This document shows positions 23,749 to 33,109 of a DNA stretch of 64,000 bases, piece by piece (the stretch's first letter is position 1; each line of letters starts with the position of its first letter). Under the pieces are notes generated by a model. It ran no database searches and had not been told where the DNA came from. It saw only the letters and a program-made list of their open reading frames with translations. The stretch is taken from assembly GCF_000429045.1 (NCBI RefSeq), contig NZ_AUBC01000010.1, positions 182,089 to 246,088 of the forward strand, written 5' to 3'. A program made the translations under genes and the position numbers. Origin of the DNA: Salinarimonas rosea DSM 21201 (lineage in GTDB: Bacteria > Pseudomonadota > Alphaproteobacteria > Rhizobiales > Beijerinckiaceae).

Positions 23749-24906
23749 TCAAGCCGCGAGCGCTGTACCCCGTTCGCCCCGCTGGGCGGCGAGGTGCCGG
23801 CGGACGGCGTCGAGGAACCCGGGGGCGAAGCGCAGCGAGGACGCCTCGGCCCGCGACAGGAAGCCCGCCGTGCCCCGGGCGGAGAGCGGCGTCCCGGGAT
23901 GCTCCAGGAAGCGCTCCAGGGGCTCGCGATCCGCGAACACGGGATAGGCGCCGATCCGCACCGCGTGCCGCGTCGCCCCGTCGAACCGCGCGGCGCGCGG
24001 CCACGATCCGCGGCCGGTCGGCCAGGGCACGTCCCGCTCCGTCTCGTGCGGGCGTGGAGCGCGCAGTCGCTCGCCGAGCCACTCGGCGACGGGGACCGAC
24101 ACCGCGTTGCCGACGAGAGACCAGCGCAGCGACGCGCGTCCCACCTCCTCGGCTGGCTGCGTCCAGTCCGCCGGGAAGCCCTGGAGACGCTCGGCGTCGC
24201 GCAGGTCCGGCTTCACGACGACGCCGTCGGTGCGCAGGATGGCGGGAGGCGAGGGGATGCCGACCGTCGAGCCGTTCTTCAGCGTCGGGACGGCGTCGGG
24301 AGCCCAGCCGAGGCCGCGCGTGCCTTCCGTCCAGTAGAAGCCGTGCGCGTGCGACGCGAGGGTCGTGCTCAGTGGCGGCATCGGCACGTCGCCCTGGAAG
24401 AGCACGTCGGCGGGATCGAGCTCGCCGCGCGTCGCCACCAGGAAGACGCGCTCGCGCCGCTGGTGGAGGAAGGCCTGCGCGTCGATCGTGCGGTAGGCCC
24501 AGCGGTAGCCCCGCTCCTCGAACGCGCTGGCGAGATGATGCATCGCCGCGCCCCGGTCGAGCGAGAGCATGAAGGAGACGTTCTCCAGGACCACGACGGG
24601 AACCGCGCGTGCGTCGAGCAGCCGGAACACGTGCCCGACGAGGCCGGAACGGGTCCCGCCGATGCCGAGCGTTCGCCCGGCCTGTGAGAGGTCCTGGCAG
24701 GGAAAGCCCGCCGTGAGCAGCTCGGTGTCGGCGGGGAGACCGGCGAGCGTCGTCACGTCGTCGTGGCTCTGGACGTCCGGGAAGCGCGCCGCGAGAACGG
24801 CGCGGGCCGGCTCCCAGATCTCGCAAGCCAACGTCGCGCGGTGCCCCGCGCGCGCCAGGCCGAGCTCCAGGCCACCGATTCCCGTGAAGAGCGAGGCGGT
24901 CCTCAT
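23749..24906 (-). CDS. DNA (cytosine-5) methyltransferase
   Basis: A 385-residue C5-methyltransferase. Motif I is SLFTGIGGLELGL, motif IV GFPCQDLSQAG with the catalytic Cys, motif VI LENVSFML and motif VIII RRERVFLVA; a C-terminal GNAVSVPVAEW (motif X) is present. ATG 24906 places motif I at the N-terminus as usual; the longer in-frame ATG at 24990 adds unconserved residues. Paired with vsr and with no restriction endonuclease visible, it is probably an orphan or Dcm-like enzyme. The target site cannot be deduced. Confidence 0.92.
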   Translation of the reverse strand: MRTASLFTGIGGLELGLARAGHRATLACEIWEPARAVLAARFPDVQSHDDVTTLAGLPADTELLTAGFPCQDLSQAGRTLGIGGTRSGLVGHVFRLLDARAVPVVVLENVSFMLSLDRGAAMHHLASAFEERGYRWAYRTIDAQAFLHQRRERVFLVATRGELDPADVLFQGDVPMPPLSTTLASHAHGFYWTEGTRGLGWAPDAVPTLKNGSTVGIPSPPAILRTDGVVVKPDLRDAERLQGFPADWTQPAEEVGRASLRWSLVGNAVSVPVAEWLGERLRAPRPHETERDVPWPTGRGSWPRAARFDGATRHAVRIGAYPVFADREPLERFLEHPGTPLSARGTAGFLSRAEASSLRFAPGFLDAVRRHLAAQRGERGTALAA

Positions 24907-25011
24907 CCGCGCATCAGACGCGTTCCCGTTCTGTCTGTCCAGACGGCGCGGCGGGCGACCAACAGGTTTCCGGCACGGATGGCCGCCCACCGGCCGCCCG
25001 CGACGCTCCCG

Positions 25012-25968
25012 TCATGCCCGCGCCGCACGCGCCAGCGCGCCCGCCACGGCGAGCGCGAAGAACAGGCCCACGGCCACCGCTGTCGCGGTGGTCGGCGCGA
25101 TCCCCAGGACGAGGGTCTGGAGGGCGAAGGTGAGGCTCGGGGCGAAGGAGAGGATGATCTTCGCAGTCACCGCGTTCGTGCGCACGACGCCGATCTGGAG
25201 CACGAAGTTCGGGAGCACGATCAGCGCCGCCACGAGCCCGGCGACCGCGACGAGCCGCTCGTCCAGGAGCGTCGCGAGGGGCGGGCCGGCGACGAGGACC
25301 CCGACGACGGCGAGCGCGCCGGTGAGCTGGAAGCGCAGGCCCATGATCTCGGCGGGCGCGAGGCCGCGCAGGGCGAGGGCTTGCGACTGCAGGACCGAGA
25401 CCGTGATCGCGAGCCCGCTGGCGAGCGCGCACAGGTTGCCGACGAGCATGACCGGCCCGTCGCCTCCCGCCAGCGCCACGCCCCCGGTGCCGAGGGCGAG
25501 GCCGAGCGCGAGCAGGAACTGCAGCCCGTAGGCGAGCCGTTCCCGCGGGCCGATCCGCGCACCGGCGCCGATCGCCTCCCCCGGCTTCGCGCGGGTGACG
25601 AGCCAGGCGGCGGCGAGCGGGCCCGCCGCCGACCAGATCGTGATCACGATCGCCGGCGGGCTGTTCGCCAGTGCGGCGAAGTAGAGGAGCCAGGCGGCCG
25701 CCGTGGAGGCGTTGACGCCGAGTGCGAGGCGCCCCGCACCCCGGAGGGCCTCGCGCTTCGCACGCACGGCACGCAGGAGGAAGGGGCCGAAGGCCAGGTT
25801 GGTGACGGCGAACGCCAGCGCCGCGACGACGAGCGGCGGCTCGGCCTGCAGCCGATCGGAAAGGAAGACGTCGCGCACCGCCGAGAGGAGCGTGAAGCCC
25901 GCGACGAGCCCCGGCCCCACGAGGAGCCGCGCCGCGGCCCCCGTGCGCATACCCGCCGTCGTCTCCAT
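25012..25968 (-). CDS. EamA/DMT-type permease-like membrane protein
   Basis: A 318-residue protein with about ten hydrophobic helices in two halves, resembling drug/metabolite-transporter (EamA) proteins: AAAWLLYFAALANSPPAIVITI in the first half and a related set in the second (given here in part as LLYFAALANSPPA). Members export amino acids or metabolites. It lies 94 bases downstream of cheR on the same strand but shows no functional link to chemotaxis. The substrate is unknown. Confidence 0.65.
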   Translation of the reverse strand: METTAGMRTGAAARLLVGPGLVAGFTLLSAVRDVFLSDRLQAEPPLVVAALAFAVTNLAFGPFLLRAVRAKREALRGAGRLALGVNASTAAAWLLYFAALANSPPAIVITIWSAAGPLAAAWLVTRAKPGEAIGAGARIGPRERLAYGLQFLLALGLALGTGGVALAGGDGPVMLVGNLCALASGLAITVSVLQSQALALRGLAPAEIMGLRFQLTGALAVVGVLVAGPPLATLLDERLVAVAGLVAALIVLPNFVLQIGVVRTNAVTAKIILSFAPSLTFALQTLVLGIAPTTATAVAVGLFFALAVAGALARAARA

Positions 25969-26062
25969 GCCGCCCGCCCTCCGATGTCGATCATCGAGAG
26001 GCGAGCTTCGGGGGGCGCGGGCGGTGGCGCCACCCGTTCCCTGTGCAGCCGGCGCGTCGTCC

Positions 26063-26914
26063 TCAGGCGCTCGCGGCGAGGCGCGGCGCGGGAGCCGGCT
26101 GGGCGCGGGTGGGGACGTAGAGGCCGCGGTGCTCGGGATGCGGCTGGAAGGCGCCGGTGAGGCCGATCACCGTCTCGGCGGCGCCCAGGAACAGCGCGCC
26201 GTCGGCTGCGAGCGCGTTCGACAGGCGCCGCAGCACGTCCGCCTTGGTCGGCTGGTCGAAGTAGATCAGCACGTTGCGGCAGAAGACGATGTCGAACTGG
26301 CCCAGGCTCGAGAAGTCGCGGATCAGGTTCAGCGGCCGGAACTGGACCATGTTCTTGATCGCCGGCGAGATCCGCCACTGCTCGCCGTCCTGCTTGAAGT
26401 GCTTCAGCAGCATCTGGATCGGCAGGCCGCGCTGGACCTCGAACTGCGAGTAGACGCCGGCCTTGGCCTTGGCGAGCACCTCGTCGGCGAGGTCGGTGGC
26501 GAGGATGTCCACCTGCACGCCGCCGAGGCGGGGCTTCATCTCGTCGACGATCATCGCGAGCGAGTAGGGCTCCTGGCCCGTCGACGCGGCGGCGCACCAG
26601 ATGCGCAGGCGCTTCTGCGTGGCGCGCGCGGCGGCGAGCTTGGGCAGGAGCTGATCGCGGAAGATGTCGAAGGGCGTCTTGTCGCGGAAGAAGAAGGTCT
26701 CGTTCGTCGTCATCGCCTCGACGACTTCCGTCTCGACGGAGGAGTTGCGCCCGCCGCGCAGCACCTGCACCAGCTGGGGGAGGCCGGGGATCTGGTGCTT
26801 GCGGCACACCGGCCCGAGCCGGCTCTCGACGAGGTAGCGCTTCTCCGGCGCGAGCGAGAGGCCCGAGCGGGACTTGAGGAGGGCGCGCAGGTATTCGAAG
26901 TCGGCGTCCGTCAT
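26063..26914 (-). CDS. cheR: Chemotaxis protein methyltransferase CheR
   Basis: A 283-residue enzyme that methylates glutamates of chemoreceptors with SAM. The N-terminal helical domain includes the receptor-contact region (VEAMTTNETFFFRDKTPF). The catalytic domain has WCAAASTGQEPYSLAM as SAM loop, ILATDLADEVL and FDIVFCRNVLIYF. The start overlaps the cheB stop (ATGA). It is the last gene of the che operon. The Ala/Pro tail is variable in the family. Confidence 0.94.
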   Translation of the reverse strand: MTDADFEYLRALLKSRSGLSLAPEKRYLVESRLGPVCRKHQIPGLPQLVQVLRGGRNSSVETEVVEAMTTNETFFFRDKTPFDIFRDQLLPKLAAARATQKRLRIWCAAASTGQEPYSLAMIVDEMKPRLGGVQVDILATDLADEVLAKAKAGVYSQFEVQRGLPIQMLLKHFKQDGEQWRISPAIKNMVQFRPLNLIRDFSSLGQFDIVFCRNVLIYFDQPTKADVLRRLSNALAADGALFLGAAETVIGLTGAFQPHPEHRGLYVPTRAQPAPAPRLAASA

Positions 26915-28137
26915 GCCGCGCCTCCGGTGAGCAGGGACTTGAGGGCCGGCGCGAGCGCCGGCAGCGGCAGGATATCGTGGGCGAGGCCGGCCTTGGCGAT
27001 CGAGCCGGGCATGCCCCAGACGGTGCTCGTCGCCTCGTCCTGGGCGTAGACGAGCCCGCCGGCGGCGACGAGCGCCTTGGCGCCGAGCGTGCCGTCCGAG
27101 CCCATGCCCGTGAGCACGACGGAGAGCGCCGAGGCGCCGTAGACGGCGGCGGCGTCGCGGAAGAGGACGTCGACCGCGGGCTTGCAGAAGTTCTCCGGCG
27201 GGCCGTCGTCGATGCGCACGTGGACCGCGCCCGACGCGTCCTTGCGCAGGCCCATGTGCTTGCCGCCCGGCGCGACGTAGATGCGGCCGGGCTCGAGCTT
27301 CTCGCCGTCGCGGCCCTCGGCGGCGGGCATGCGCGTCTGCGTGCCGAGATGCTCGGCGAAGACGGCGGTGAAGATCGGCGGCATGTGCTGGACGATGAGG
27401 ACCGGCACGGACTTGAGCGAGGGCGCGAGCGCGGAGAGCACCTCGCCCACGGCGCGGGGGCCGCCGGTCGAGGCGCCGACGAGGAGCGCCTTGGGATGCA
27501 CCAGCCCGACGCGGGGCCGCACCACGACCCGCGTCGTCTGCATGCGCGCCTGCGCCGCCTCCGGCGCCGGGCGGATCTGGCCGACGACCGGCGCCGAGAC
27601 CGGCGTGCGCGTCGTCGGCGAGAAGCTCGTGCGCTGGGCCGGTGCGGAGGCGGGGGAGGGCGAGCGCATCGCGGGAGCCGCGGGCGCGCGGCGGTGGCGG
27701 GCGGCGAGGCCCTGGACCTTGGCGATGAGCTCCTGCCGGAAGCTCGCGGACGTGGTCACGCCGCGGTGGCTCTCGGGCTTGGGCAGGTAGTCGGTCGCGC
27801 CCATGGAGAGGCACTTGAGCGAGACCTGGGCGTTGCGCTGGGTCAGCGTGGAGATGACGATGATCGTCGCCCGCGGCGCCTTGGCGAGCAGCAGCGGCAG
27901 GGCCTGCAGCCCGTCCATCTCCGGCATCTCGATGTCGAGGACGATGATGTCGGGGCGCGCACGCTCGACCTGCTCGACGGCGACGCGGCCGTTCGAGCAG
28001 GTGGCGGCGACGACGAAGCCCTCCTCCTCCAGCCAGCGGGAGGTGAGCCCGCGCACGACGACGGAGTCGTCCACGATCATGACGCGCGTGGCCTGCGGCG
28101 GCGCGTTGTGCGAGGTCGAAGCGAGGGCGGATGACAT
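26911..28137 (-). CDS. cheB: Protein-glutamate methylesterase CheB
   Basis: A 408-residue enzyme with an N-terminal receiver (Asp68 in VLDIEMPEMDG), a linker of ~65 residues (about 140-205) and a C-terminal methylesterase domain. The catalytic Ser is in LLVGASTGGPRAV, the His in LIVQHMPP and the Asp in LTGMGSDGTLG. Phosphorylation by CheA relieves inhibition so that CheB demethylates and deamidates receptors. Stop and start overlap with cheR. Confidence 0.95.
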   Translation of the reverse strand: MSSALASTSHNAPPQATRVMIVDDSVVVRGLTSRWLEEEGFVVAATCSNGRVAVEQVERARPDIIVLDIEMPEMDGLQALPLLLAKAPRATIIVISTLTQRNAQVSLKCLSMGATDYLPKPESHRGVTTSASFRQELIAKVQGLAARHRRAPAAPAMRSPSPASAPAQRTSFSPTTRTPVSAPVVGQIRPAPEAAQARMQTTRVVVRPRVGLVHPKALLVGASTGGPRAVGEVLSALAPSLKSVPVLIVQHMPPIFTAVFAEHLGTQTRMPAAEGRDGEKLEPGRIYVAPGGKHMGLRKDASGAVHVRIDDGPPENFCKPAVDVLFRDAAAVYGASALSVVLTGMGSDGTLGAKALVAAGGLVYAQDEATSTVWGMPGSIAKAGLAHDILPLPALAPALKSLLTGGAA

Positions 28138-28213
28138 GACGCGTGCTCGAAGGTAGCGCGGCGCGGCCGGCAGGGCGGACGCGGCGCGAGGGCTGACGAA
28201 CCGAGGGAGCTGC

Positions 28214-28579
28214 TCAGGCGAGCCCGACCTCCTGCATCTTCGCGGTCATGATCTCCTTGTCGAAGGGCTTCATGATGTACTCGTCGGCGCCCGCGCGCAT
28301 GGCGCGGGCGATGTTGGCGACGTCGTTCTCGGTGGTGCAGAACACGACCTTCGGGTGCTGGCCGCCCGGGAGCGCGCGCAGCGCCCGCAGGAAGTCGTAG
28401 CCGTCCATCACGGGCATGTTCCAGTCGAGCAGCACCGCGTCCGGCATCTGCGCGCGGCAGGCGACGAGCGCCTGCTCGCCGTCCTCCGCCTCGCTGATGC
28501 GGAACGACAGGCCCTCCAGGATGCGGCGGGCGACCTTGCGGATGACGGCCGAGTCGTCGACGACGAGGCAGTGCTTCAT
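28214..28579 (-). CDS. cheY: Chemotaxis response regulator CheY
   Basis: A 121-residue single receiver domain: acidic pair VVDDS, phospho-acceptor Asp52 in LDWNMPVMDGYDF, a Thr in FCTTEND and the Lys in IMKPFDKE. This is the alphaproteobacterial CheY type that controls flagellar rotation or speed. It lies between cheW (20-base gap) and cheB (76-base gap). Confidence 0.9.
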   Translation of the reverse strand: MKHCLVVDDSAVIRKVARRILEGLSFRISEAEDGEQALVACRAQMPDAVLLDWNMPVMDGYDFLRALRALPGGQHPKVVFCTTENDVANIARAMRAGADEYIMKPFDKEIMTAKMQEVGLA

Positions 28580-28599
28580 GGCGGGCTCCTTCGCGCGGG

Positions 28600-29091
28600 T
28601 CAGGCCGCGCGGGCTTCGGCGTCGAAGGCGAGGACGGCGTCGACGTCGAGGATGATGAGCAGCCGGCCCTCGAGGCGATGCACGCCGTGCGAGAGCTTGA
28701 CCCAGCGCGGATCCATGTGGACCGGGCTCGGCTCGTGCGTGTCGACGGAGAGCTTCATCACCTCGCCGACGGAGTCGACGAGGAGCCCGTAGCTCTCGCC
28801 CTTGTGCTCGAGCCCCACCGCCATCTCGTCGCCCGACGTGGAGCGGTCCGGCAGGCCGAGACGCCGGCGTAGGTCGACGGCGGTGACGACGCGGCCACGC
28901 AGGTTCAGGAGGCCCGCGATCTCGGGCGGGGAGAGCGGGACGGTCGTCAGCGAGGAGGCGATGAAGACGTCGTGCACCCGGTCGATGGGCAGGCCGAACA
29001 TCTGGTCGGCCACCATCACGGTGACGAACTCCTCCATGTCGCCAGACAGGCGGCCGTCGCGCGCGGTGTCGTTCTGGTTGGCGGCGATCAT
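28600..29091 (-). CDS. cheW: Chemotaxis adaptor CheW
   Basis: A 163-residue CheW domain (EEFVTVMVADQMFGLPIDRV, then LLNLRGRVVTAVDLRRRLGL, part shown) that links receptors to CheA. ATG 29091 overlaps the cheA stop (ATGA), fixing the start; a longer reading upstream is antisense-like. C-terminal residues fit a complete domain. Confidence 0.92.
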   Translation of the reverse strand: MIAANQNDTARDGRLSGDMEEFVTVMVADQMFGLPIDRVHDVFIASSLTTVPLSPPEIAGLLNLRGRVVTAVDLRRRLGLPDRSTSGDEMAVGLEHKGESYGLLVDSVGEVMKLSVDTHEPSPVHMDPRWVKLSHGVHRLEGRLLIILDVDAVLAFDAEARAA

Positions 29092-31871
29092 GCGGCTTCT
29101 CCGAGGGAGCTGCGGATGTCGGGCTGCGTCTCGGCGAGCGCGGCGACGAGGCCCGAACGGTCGAACTTGGCGACGAACTCCGAGATGCGCAGGCGACGCG
29201 CCCGCTCGATCGCCTCGGGCGTGATGCCGGAGGAGAGCGCGATCACCGGCACGTCGTGCAGGCGCGCCTGGGCGCGCACCGCCTCGACGAAGGCGAAGCC
29301 GTCGCGGCCGGGCATCTCGATGTCGGTGACGATGACGTCGATGCGCTTGTCGGCGGCGAGCACCTGCAGCGCCTCCTCGGTCGAGCCCGCCGTGATCACC
29401 TTGAACCCGGCGGCCTTGAGGACAGGGGTGAGCATGTCGCGGAAGAACGGGCTGTCGTCGACGAGCAGCAGCGTGCGCGAGAGGTTGGCGATCCGCGGCG
29501 GGCCGCCGCGGGTCCAGTCCTCGTGCGCCAGCGGGAGGTAGTGCGCCACGTTGACGATCTCGGTGGCGCGCCCGCGCACCACCGCCGAGCCGACGAGGTC
29601 GGACCGGTCGTCGGCGAGCTCGATGTCGAGCACGTCGTCGACGATGTCGACGATCTCGTCGACCGCCAGACCCATCGTGCGATCCCCGTCGGAGAAGACG
29701 ACGAGCGCCTGGGTGCCCTCGCTCTTGATCTGGATCGACGGGTCGGCCGGGACGAGCGGCATCAGCTTGCCGCGGTACTGGATCAGCGGACGCCCGCCGA
29801 CCCACTCGATCTTCGAGGCGTCGATCTCCTCGAGGCGCGTGACGAGCGAGAGCGGCACCGCCTTGAGGCTCGCGCCGCCGCCGCGGAAGACGAGCAGCGT
29901 CACGGTCTCGGTCTCCTCCGTCGCCTCGGACTCCGTGGGCTCCTCGAAGCCGTAGCCCTGCTCGGACTTGCCGCTGTCGACCATCTTGGCGACGCCGTTC
30001 GGGTCGATGATCAGCACGACGGCGCCGTCGCCGAGGATGGTGTTGCCGGAGAACAGCGGGATGTGGCGCAGCTTCGTCGACATCGGCTTCACGACGATCT
30101 CTTCCGTGTGGAAGACGCCGTCGACGAGGATGCCGAAGCGCTGGCGGCCGACCTGGGAGACGACGACGAAGCCCTCGTCGCCGGCATCCGCCGCGGCGCC
30201 GTCGAGACCGAGCACCTTGGCTGCCGGGACGATCGGCAGGAGCCGGTCGCGCAGGCGCAGCACCGGCGTGCCGTTGATGCGCTCGATCTGGTGGTCGGAG
30301 CCCTTCTTGACGCGCACGAGCTCGAGCACCGCCACCTGCGGGATGGCGTAGCGCTGGTCGCGAGCGGCGACGATGAGGGCGGCGACGATGGCCAGGGTGA
30401 GCGGGATCTTGATCGTGAAGGTCGAGCCCTTGCCCTGCTCGGACGCGATCTCGACCGTGCCGCCGATGAGCTCGATGTTCGTCTTGACGACGTCCATGCC
30501 GACGCCGCGGCCGGAGACCGCGGTGACGGCCTTGGCCGTCGAGAAGCCGGGATGGAAGATGAACTTGGCGATCTGCGCCTCGCTCATCCGCTCGATCTCG
30601 GCCTCGCTGCCGAGCCCGCGATCGACGGCCTTCTTGCGGATGGCCTCGAAGTTCAGGCCCTTGCCGTCGTCCGAGATCTCGATCGTGATCGTGCCGCCTT
30701 CGTGATAGGCGTTCAGACGGATGTTGCCGCGCTCGGGCTTGCCGGCGGCGCGCCGCTCGGCGGGGGTCTCGATGCCGTGATCCGCCGAGTTGCGGATCAT
30801 GTGGGTGAGCGGGTCCTTGATGACCTCGAGCACCTGGCGGTCGAGCTCGGTGTCGGCGCCCTGCATGACGAGCTCGATCTTCTTGTCGAGCTCGGAGGAC
30901 AGGTCGCGGATGATGCGCGGCAGCTTCTGCCAGGCCGTTCCGATCGGCTGCATGCGCGTCTTCATGACGCCTTCCTGCAGCTCGGCCGTGACGTGGGAGA
31001 GGCGCTGGAGCGGGACCTTGAAGCCGTTGTCCTCGTGACGGCGGGCGATCTCGAGCAGCTGGTTGCGGGTCAGCACCAGCTCGGAGACCATCGTCATCAG
31101 GTGCTCGAGCGTGTCGACGTTCACGCGGATCGTCTGCACCTTGGCGACGTTCTCGCCGCTCGCGGCACCCTCCTGGGAGGCGTTGTCCTTGGCGGCGGTG
31201 TCCCTGGCGCCGGCGGGCTTCGCGGCCGGCTTCGGCGCCGGTGCGGGCTTCGCGGCCTCGGGGGCGGGCGCCGGAGCGGGCTGCGGCTCCGCGACGACCG
31301 CGACGGCGGCCGGCATCGGCGCGGGCGCGGGCGGGGCGAAGTCCTCGTCCGGACCGGGCGCCTCCAGGAAGGCGCGCTCGAGCTCGTCGAGGGACACCTC
31401 GCCCAGGCGCGGCGCCTCCGGCTCGGGCGCGGGGGGCGCGACCGGCTCGGGCGCGGGCTCCGGCGCGGCGGCGGCCTCGGCGAGCAGCGTCGTCTCGTCG
31501 GCGCTCGCCATGCGCTCGAGCTCGCCGATCAGGTCGGAATCGACGCCCTCCGGCTCCGCGGCGGTCCGCTCCAGCTCCGCGAGGATCTCCTTGATCCGGT
31601 CCAGCGTGGCGAGGATCAGCGTCACCGCGCTCGAGGTGACCGGCAGCCCGTCGCGGAACCGACCCATCAGGGTCTCGGCGGCATGGGCGAGACTCTCGAG
31701 GCGCGGCAGGCCGAGGAAGCCGCAGGTCCCCTTGATGGTGTGGACCAACCGGAAGATGTTCGAGAGGATCTTCTCGTTGTTGGGGTCCTGCTCGAAGCGA
31801 ACGAGCTCGACGTCGACCGTGTCGAGGTGCTCGCTCGTCTCGGTCAAAAATTCGCGAAGCAGTTCATCCAT
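29088..31871 (-). CDS. cheA: Hybrid chemotaxis histidine kinase CheA with two CheW-like domains and a receiver
   Basis: A 927-residue kinase. It has an N-terminal HPt domain (phosphorylated His44 in RLVHTIKGTCGF), an Ala/Pro/Glu-rich linker (about 150-250), a dimerisation domain and an HATPase domain (N box DPLTHMIRNSADHGIE, G1 ISDDGKGLN, G2 GRGVGMDVV). Two CheW-like domains follow, then a C-terminal receiver (DVIVTDIEMPGRDG) not found in the classical enterobacterial CheA. The extra receiver may be a phosphate sink. ATG 31871 is the natural start of the HPt domain, although the frame is open upstream through a peptidase remnant. Confidence 0.94.
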   Translation of the reverse strand: MDELLREFLTETSEHLDTVDVELVRFEQDPNNEKILSNIFRLVHTIKGTCGFLGLPRLESLAHAAETLMGRFRDGLPVTSSAVTLILATLDRIKEILAELERTAAEPEGVDSDLIGELERMASADETTLLAEAAAAPEPAPEPVAPPAPEPEAPRLGEVSLDELERAFLEAPGPDEDFAPPAPAPMPAAVAVVAEPQPAPAPAPEAAKPAPAPKPAAKPAGARDTAAKDNASQEGAASGENVAKVQTIRVNVDTLEHLMTMVSELVLTRNQLLEIARRHEDNGFKVPLQRLSHVTAELQEGVMKTRMQPIGTAWQKLPRIIRDLSSELDKKIELVMQGADTELDRQVLEVIKDPLTHMIRNSADHGIETPAERRAAGKPERGNIRLNAYHEGGTITIEISDDGKGLNFEAIRKKAVDRGLGSEAEIERMSEAQIAKFIFHPGFSTAKAVTAVSGRGVGMDVVKTNIELIGGTVEIASEQGKGSTFTIKIPLTLAIVAALIVAARDQRYAIPQVAVLELVRVKKGSDHQIERINGTPVLRLRDRLLPIVPAAKVLGLDGAAADAGDEGFVVVSQVGRQRFGILVDGVFHTEEIVVKPMSTKLRHIPLFSGNTILGDGAVVLIIDPNGVAKMVDSGKSEQGYGFEEPTESEATEETETVTLLVFRGGGASLKAVPLSLVTRLEEIDASKIEWVGGRPLIQYRGKLMPLVPADPSIQIKSEGTQALVVFSDGDRTMGLAVDEIVDIVDDVLDIELADDRSDLVGSAVVRGRATEIVNVAHYLPLAHEDWTRGGPPRIANLSRTLLLVDDSPFFRDMLTPVLKAAGFKVITAGSTEEALQVLAADKRIDVIVTDIEMPGRDGFAFVEAVRAQARLHDVPVIALSSGITPEAIERARRLRISEFVAKFDRSGLVAALAETQPDIRSSLGEAA

Positions 31872-32312
31872 GGATATCTCTCGATCCACCAGAGGGCTGG
31901 GCCGGGTCTGATCGAGAGTGGCCCGAAGTCGTTTAAGTTCCGTTTCCTCGAATGGGCGCGCCGAGCGCGAATGCTCGTCGTAACGGAGCCAGCGGACCGT
32001 AATGGTGTCGTTTCGGATCGGAAGCCGACCCTCGATGGAAAGCGCGACGGGCCCGGCATCGACCGGGCCTCGGCCGCTCCCTCTGCGCGGGGCATGGACG
32101 TGCAGATGTGGCTCGGTCGTGTTTCCGGAATTGCCCACGAGCCCGATCGGGCCGCCGACGTCGGGCGGCGCGCCGAGCAACGTGGCGAGGCTGCCCTGCG
32201 CGCGGGGCGATGGAGCTCGCGGCATCCCGCGGCGGCGCCGGCGCGAGCCGGCCGACGAGCGGACCGGCGAGCCCACGGACGAGGACCGCCTCGGGTCTTC
32301 GGGGCCGATCCG
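31872..32312. other. chpT-cheA spacer
   Basis: The 441 bases between chpT and cheA hold no intact gene. Most of the middle is the M23-peptidase remnant listed separately; the last ~120 bases before cheA presumably carry its promoter, but I could not pick a convincing -35/-10. Confidence 0.4.
31995..32225 (-). pseudogene. Remnant of an M23 (LytM) peptidase C-terminus
   Basis: On the minus strand, in the same frame as cheA and upstream of it, the translation reads GGPIGLVGNSGNTTEPHLHV, then HA and, after about 20 residues, ALSIEGRLPIRNDTI. This is the C-terminal zinc-binding part of M23 endopeptidases: His-x-His in PHLHVHA and the GNSGNTTEPH turn. The N-terminal two thirds, including the first zinc His and Asp, are missing, and no stop separates it from cheA. 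It looks like a decayed or rearranged gene end. Confidence 0.6.
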
Positions 32313-32957
32313 TCAGGCCGGGGCCGAGGCGATCGTCAGCGTCTCGCCGTCGAGGGCGAAGTCGACGCCCATGCCGGCGGCGCGGGCGACGAGGCCGGTG
32401 TAGTAGGTCTGGATCGCGTGGGCGTCGACCGTGCCGTCCTCCGCCTCGCCGCGCACCAGCGCGGGCGCGTGGGTCGGGATGCGGGCGTTGCGCCCCTGCG
32501 CCTTGATCATGAAGGTCGAGGTGGCCTCGTCGCCGCCGACGGTGACGTCGATCGTGCCGCCGCGGGGGATGCCCTGGGCGGCGATGACGATGAGGTTGAG
32601 GAGCAGCTTCACCCGGTTCTTGGGCAGGAGCATGCGCCGCGCCGTCCAGGTCAGCGTCGTGCGGTCGTCCGTGAAGAAGCCCTTGGCCACGCTCTCGGCG
32701 TCGCCGAGGTCGATCGCCGCGCCTGCCGAGCCGGCGGCGCCGAAGGCGATGCGGGCGAACTGGAGGCGGGCGGAGGCCTGGCGGGCGCTCTTGCGGATGA
32801 GGTCGAGCGCGAAGGTCTTCATCTCCTCGTCGCCGCCTTCCTCCTCCATGACCTCCAGGCCGTTGACGATCGCGCCCACGGGGCTGATCACGTCGTGGCA
32901 TACGCGCGAGCACAGGAGCGCGGCGAGATCGAGGGAGTCGAGCGAGACCGTGGCCAT
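32313..32957 (-). CDS. chpT: Histidine phosphotransferase ChpT
   Basis: A 214-residue protein with the ChpT architecture: a helical hairpin bearing His21 in CSRVCHDVISPVGAIVNGLE (residues 16-35), then a degenerate HATPase-like domain. It relays phosphate from CckA to CtrA and CpdR in the alphaproteobacterial cell-cycle pathway. Its neighbour is the che operon rather than flagellar genes. The start ATG 32957 gives the usual length; longer in-frame readings upstream are low-complexity. Confidence 0.9.
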   Translation of the reverse strand: MATVSLDSLDLAALLCSRVCHDVISPVGAIVNGLEVMEEEGGDEEMKTFALDLIRKSARQASARLQFARIAFGAAGSAGAAIDLGDAESVAKGFFTDDRTTLTWTARRMLLPKNRVKLLLNLIVIAAQGIPRGGTIDVTVGGDEATSTFMIKAQGRNARIPTHAPALVRGEAEDGTVDAHAIQTYYTGLVARAAGMGVDFALDGETLTIASAPA

Positions 32958-33109
32958 GGGGACCTCCGCGGGACCTGGGCGGCGAGCGGCGCCGGCCTCT
33001 CCAGCGAAGGCGCCGTCGCGTGCGATTCGGGCGCGCGTGCGCCGTCGCCCTTCGTAACCGCAAGGCGTCGCGTTGCAAAGCCGTCGCGAGAGCGCGGGTC
33101 CGGCGGCGC

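Noticed and set aside
23749..24906. A full restriction-modification system
   Set aside because: Only methyltransferase and Vsr are present; neighbours encode a permease and a tyrosinase partner, not an endonuclease.
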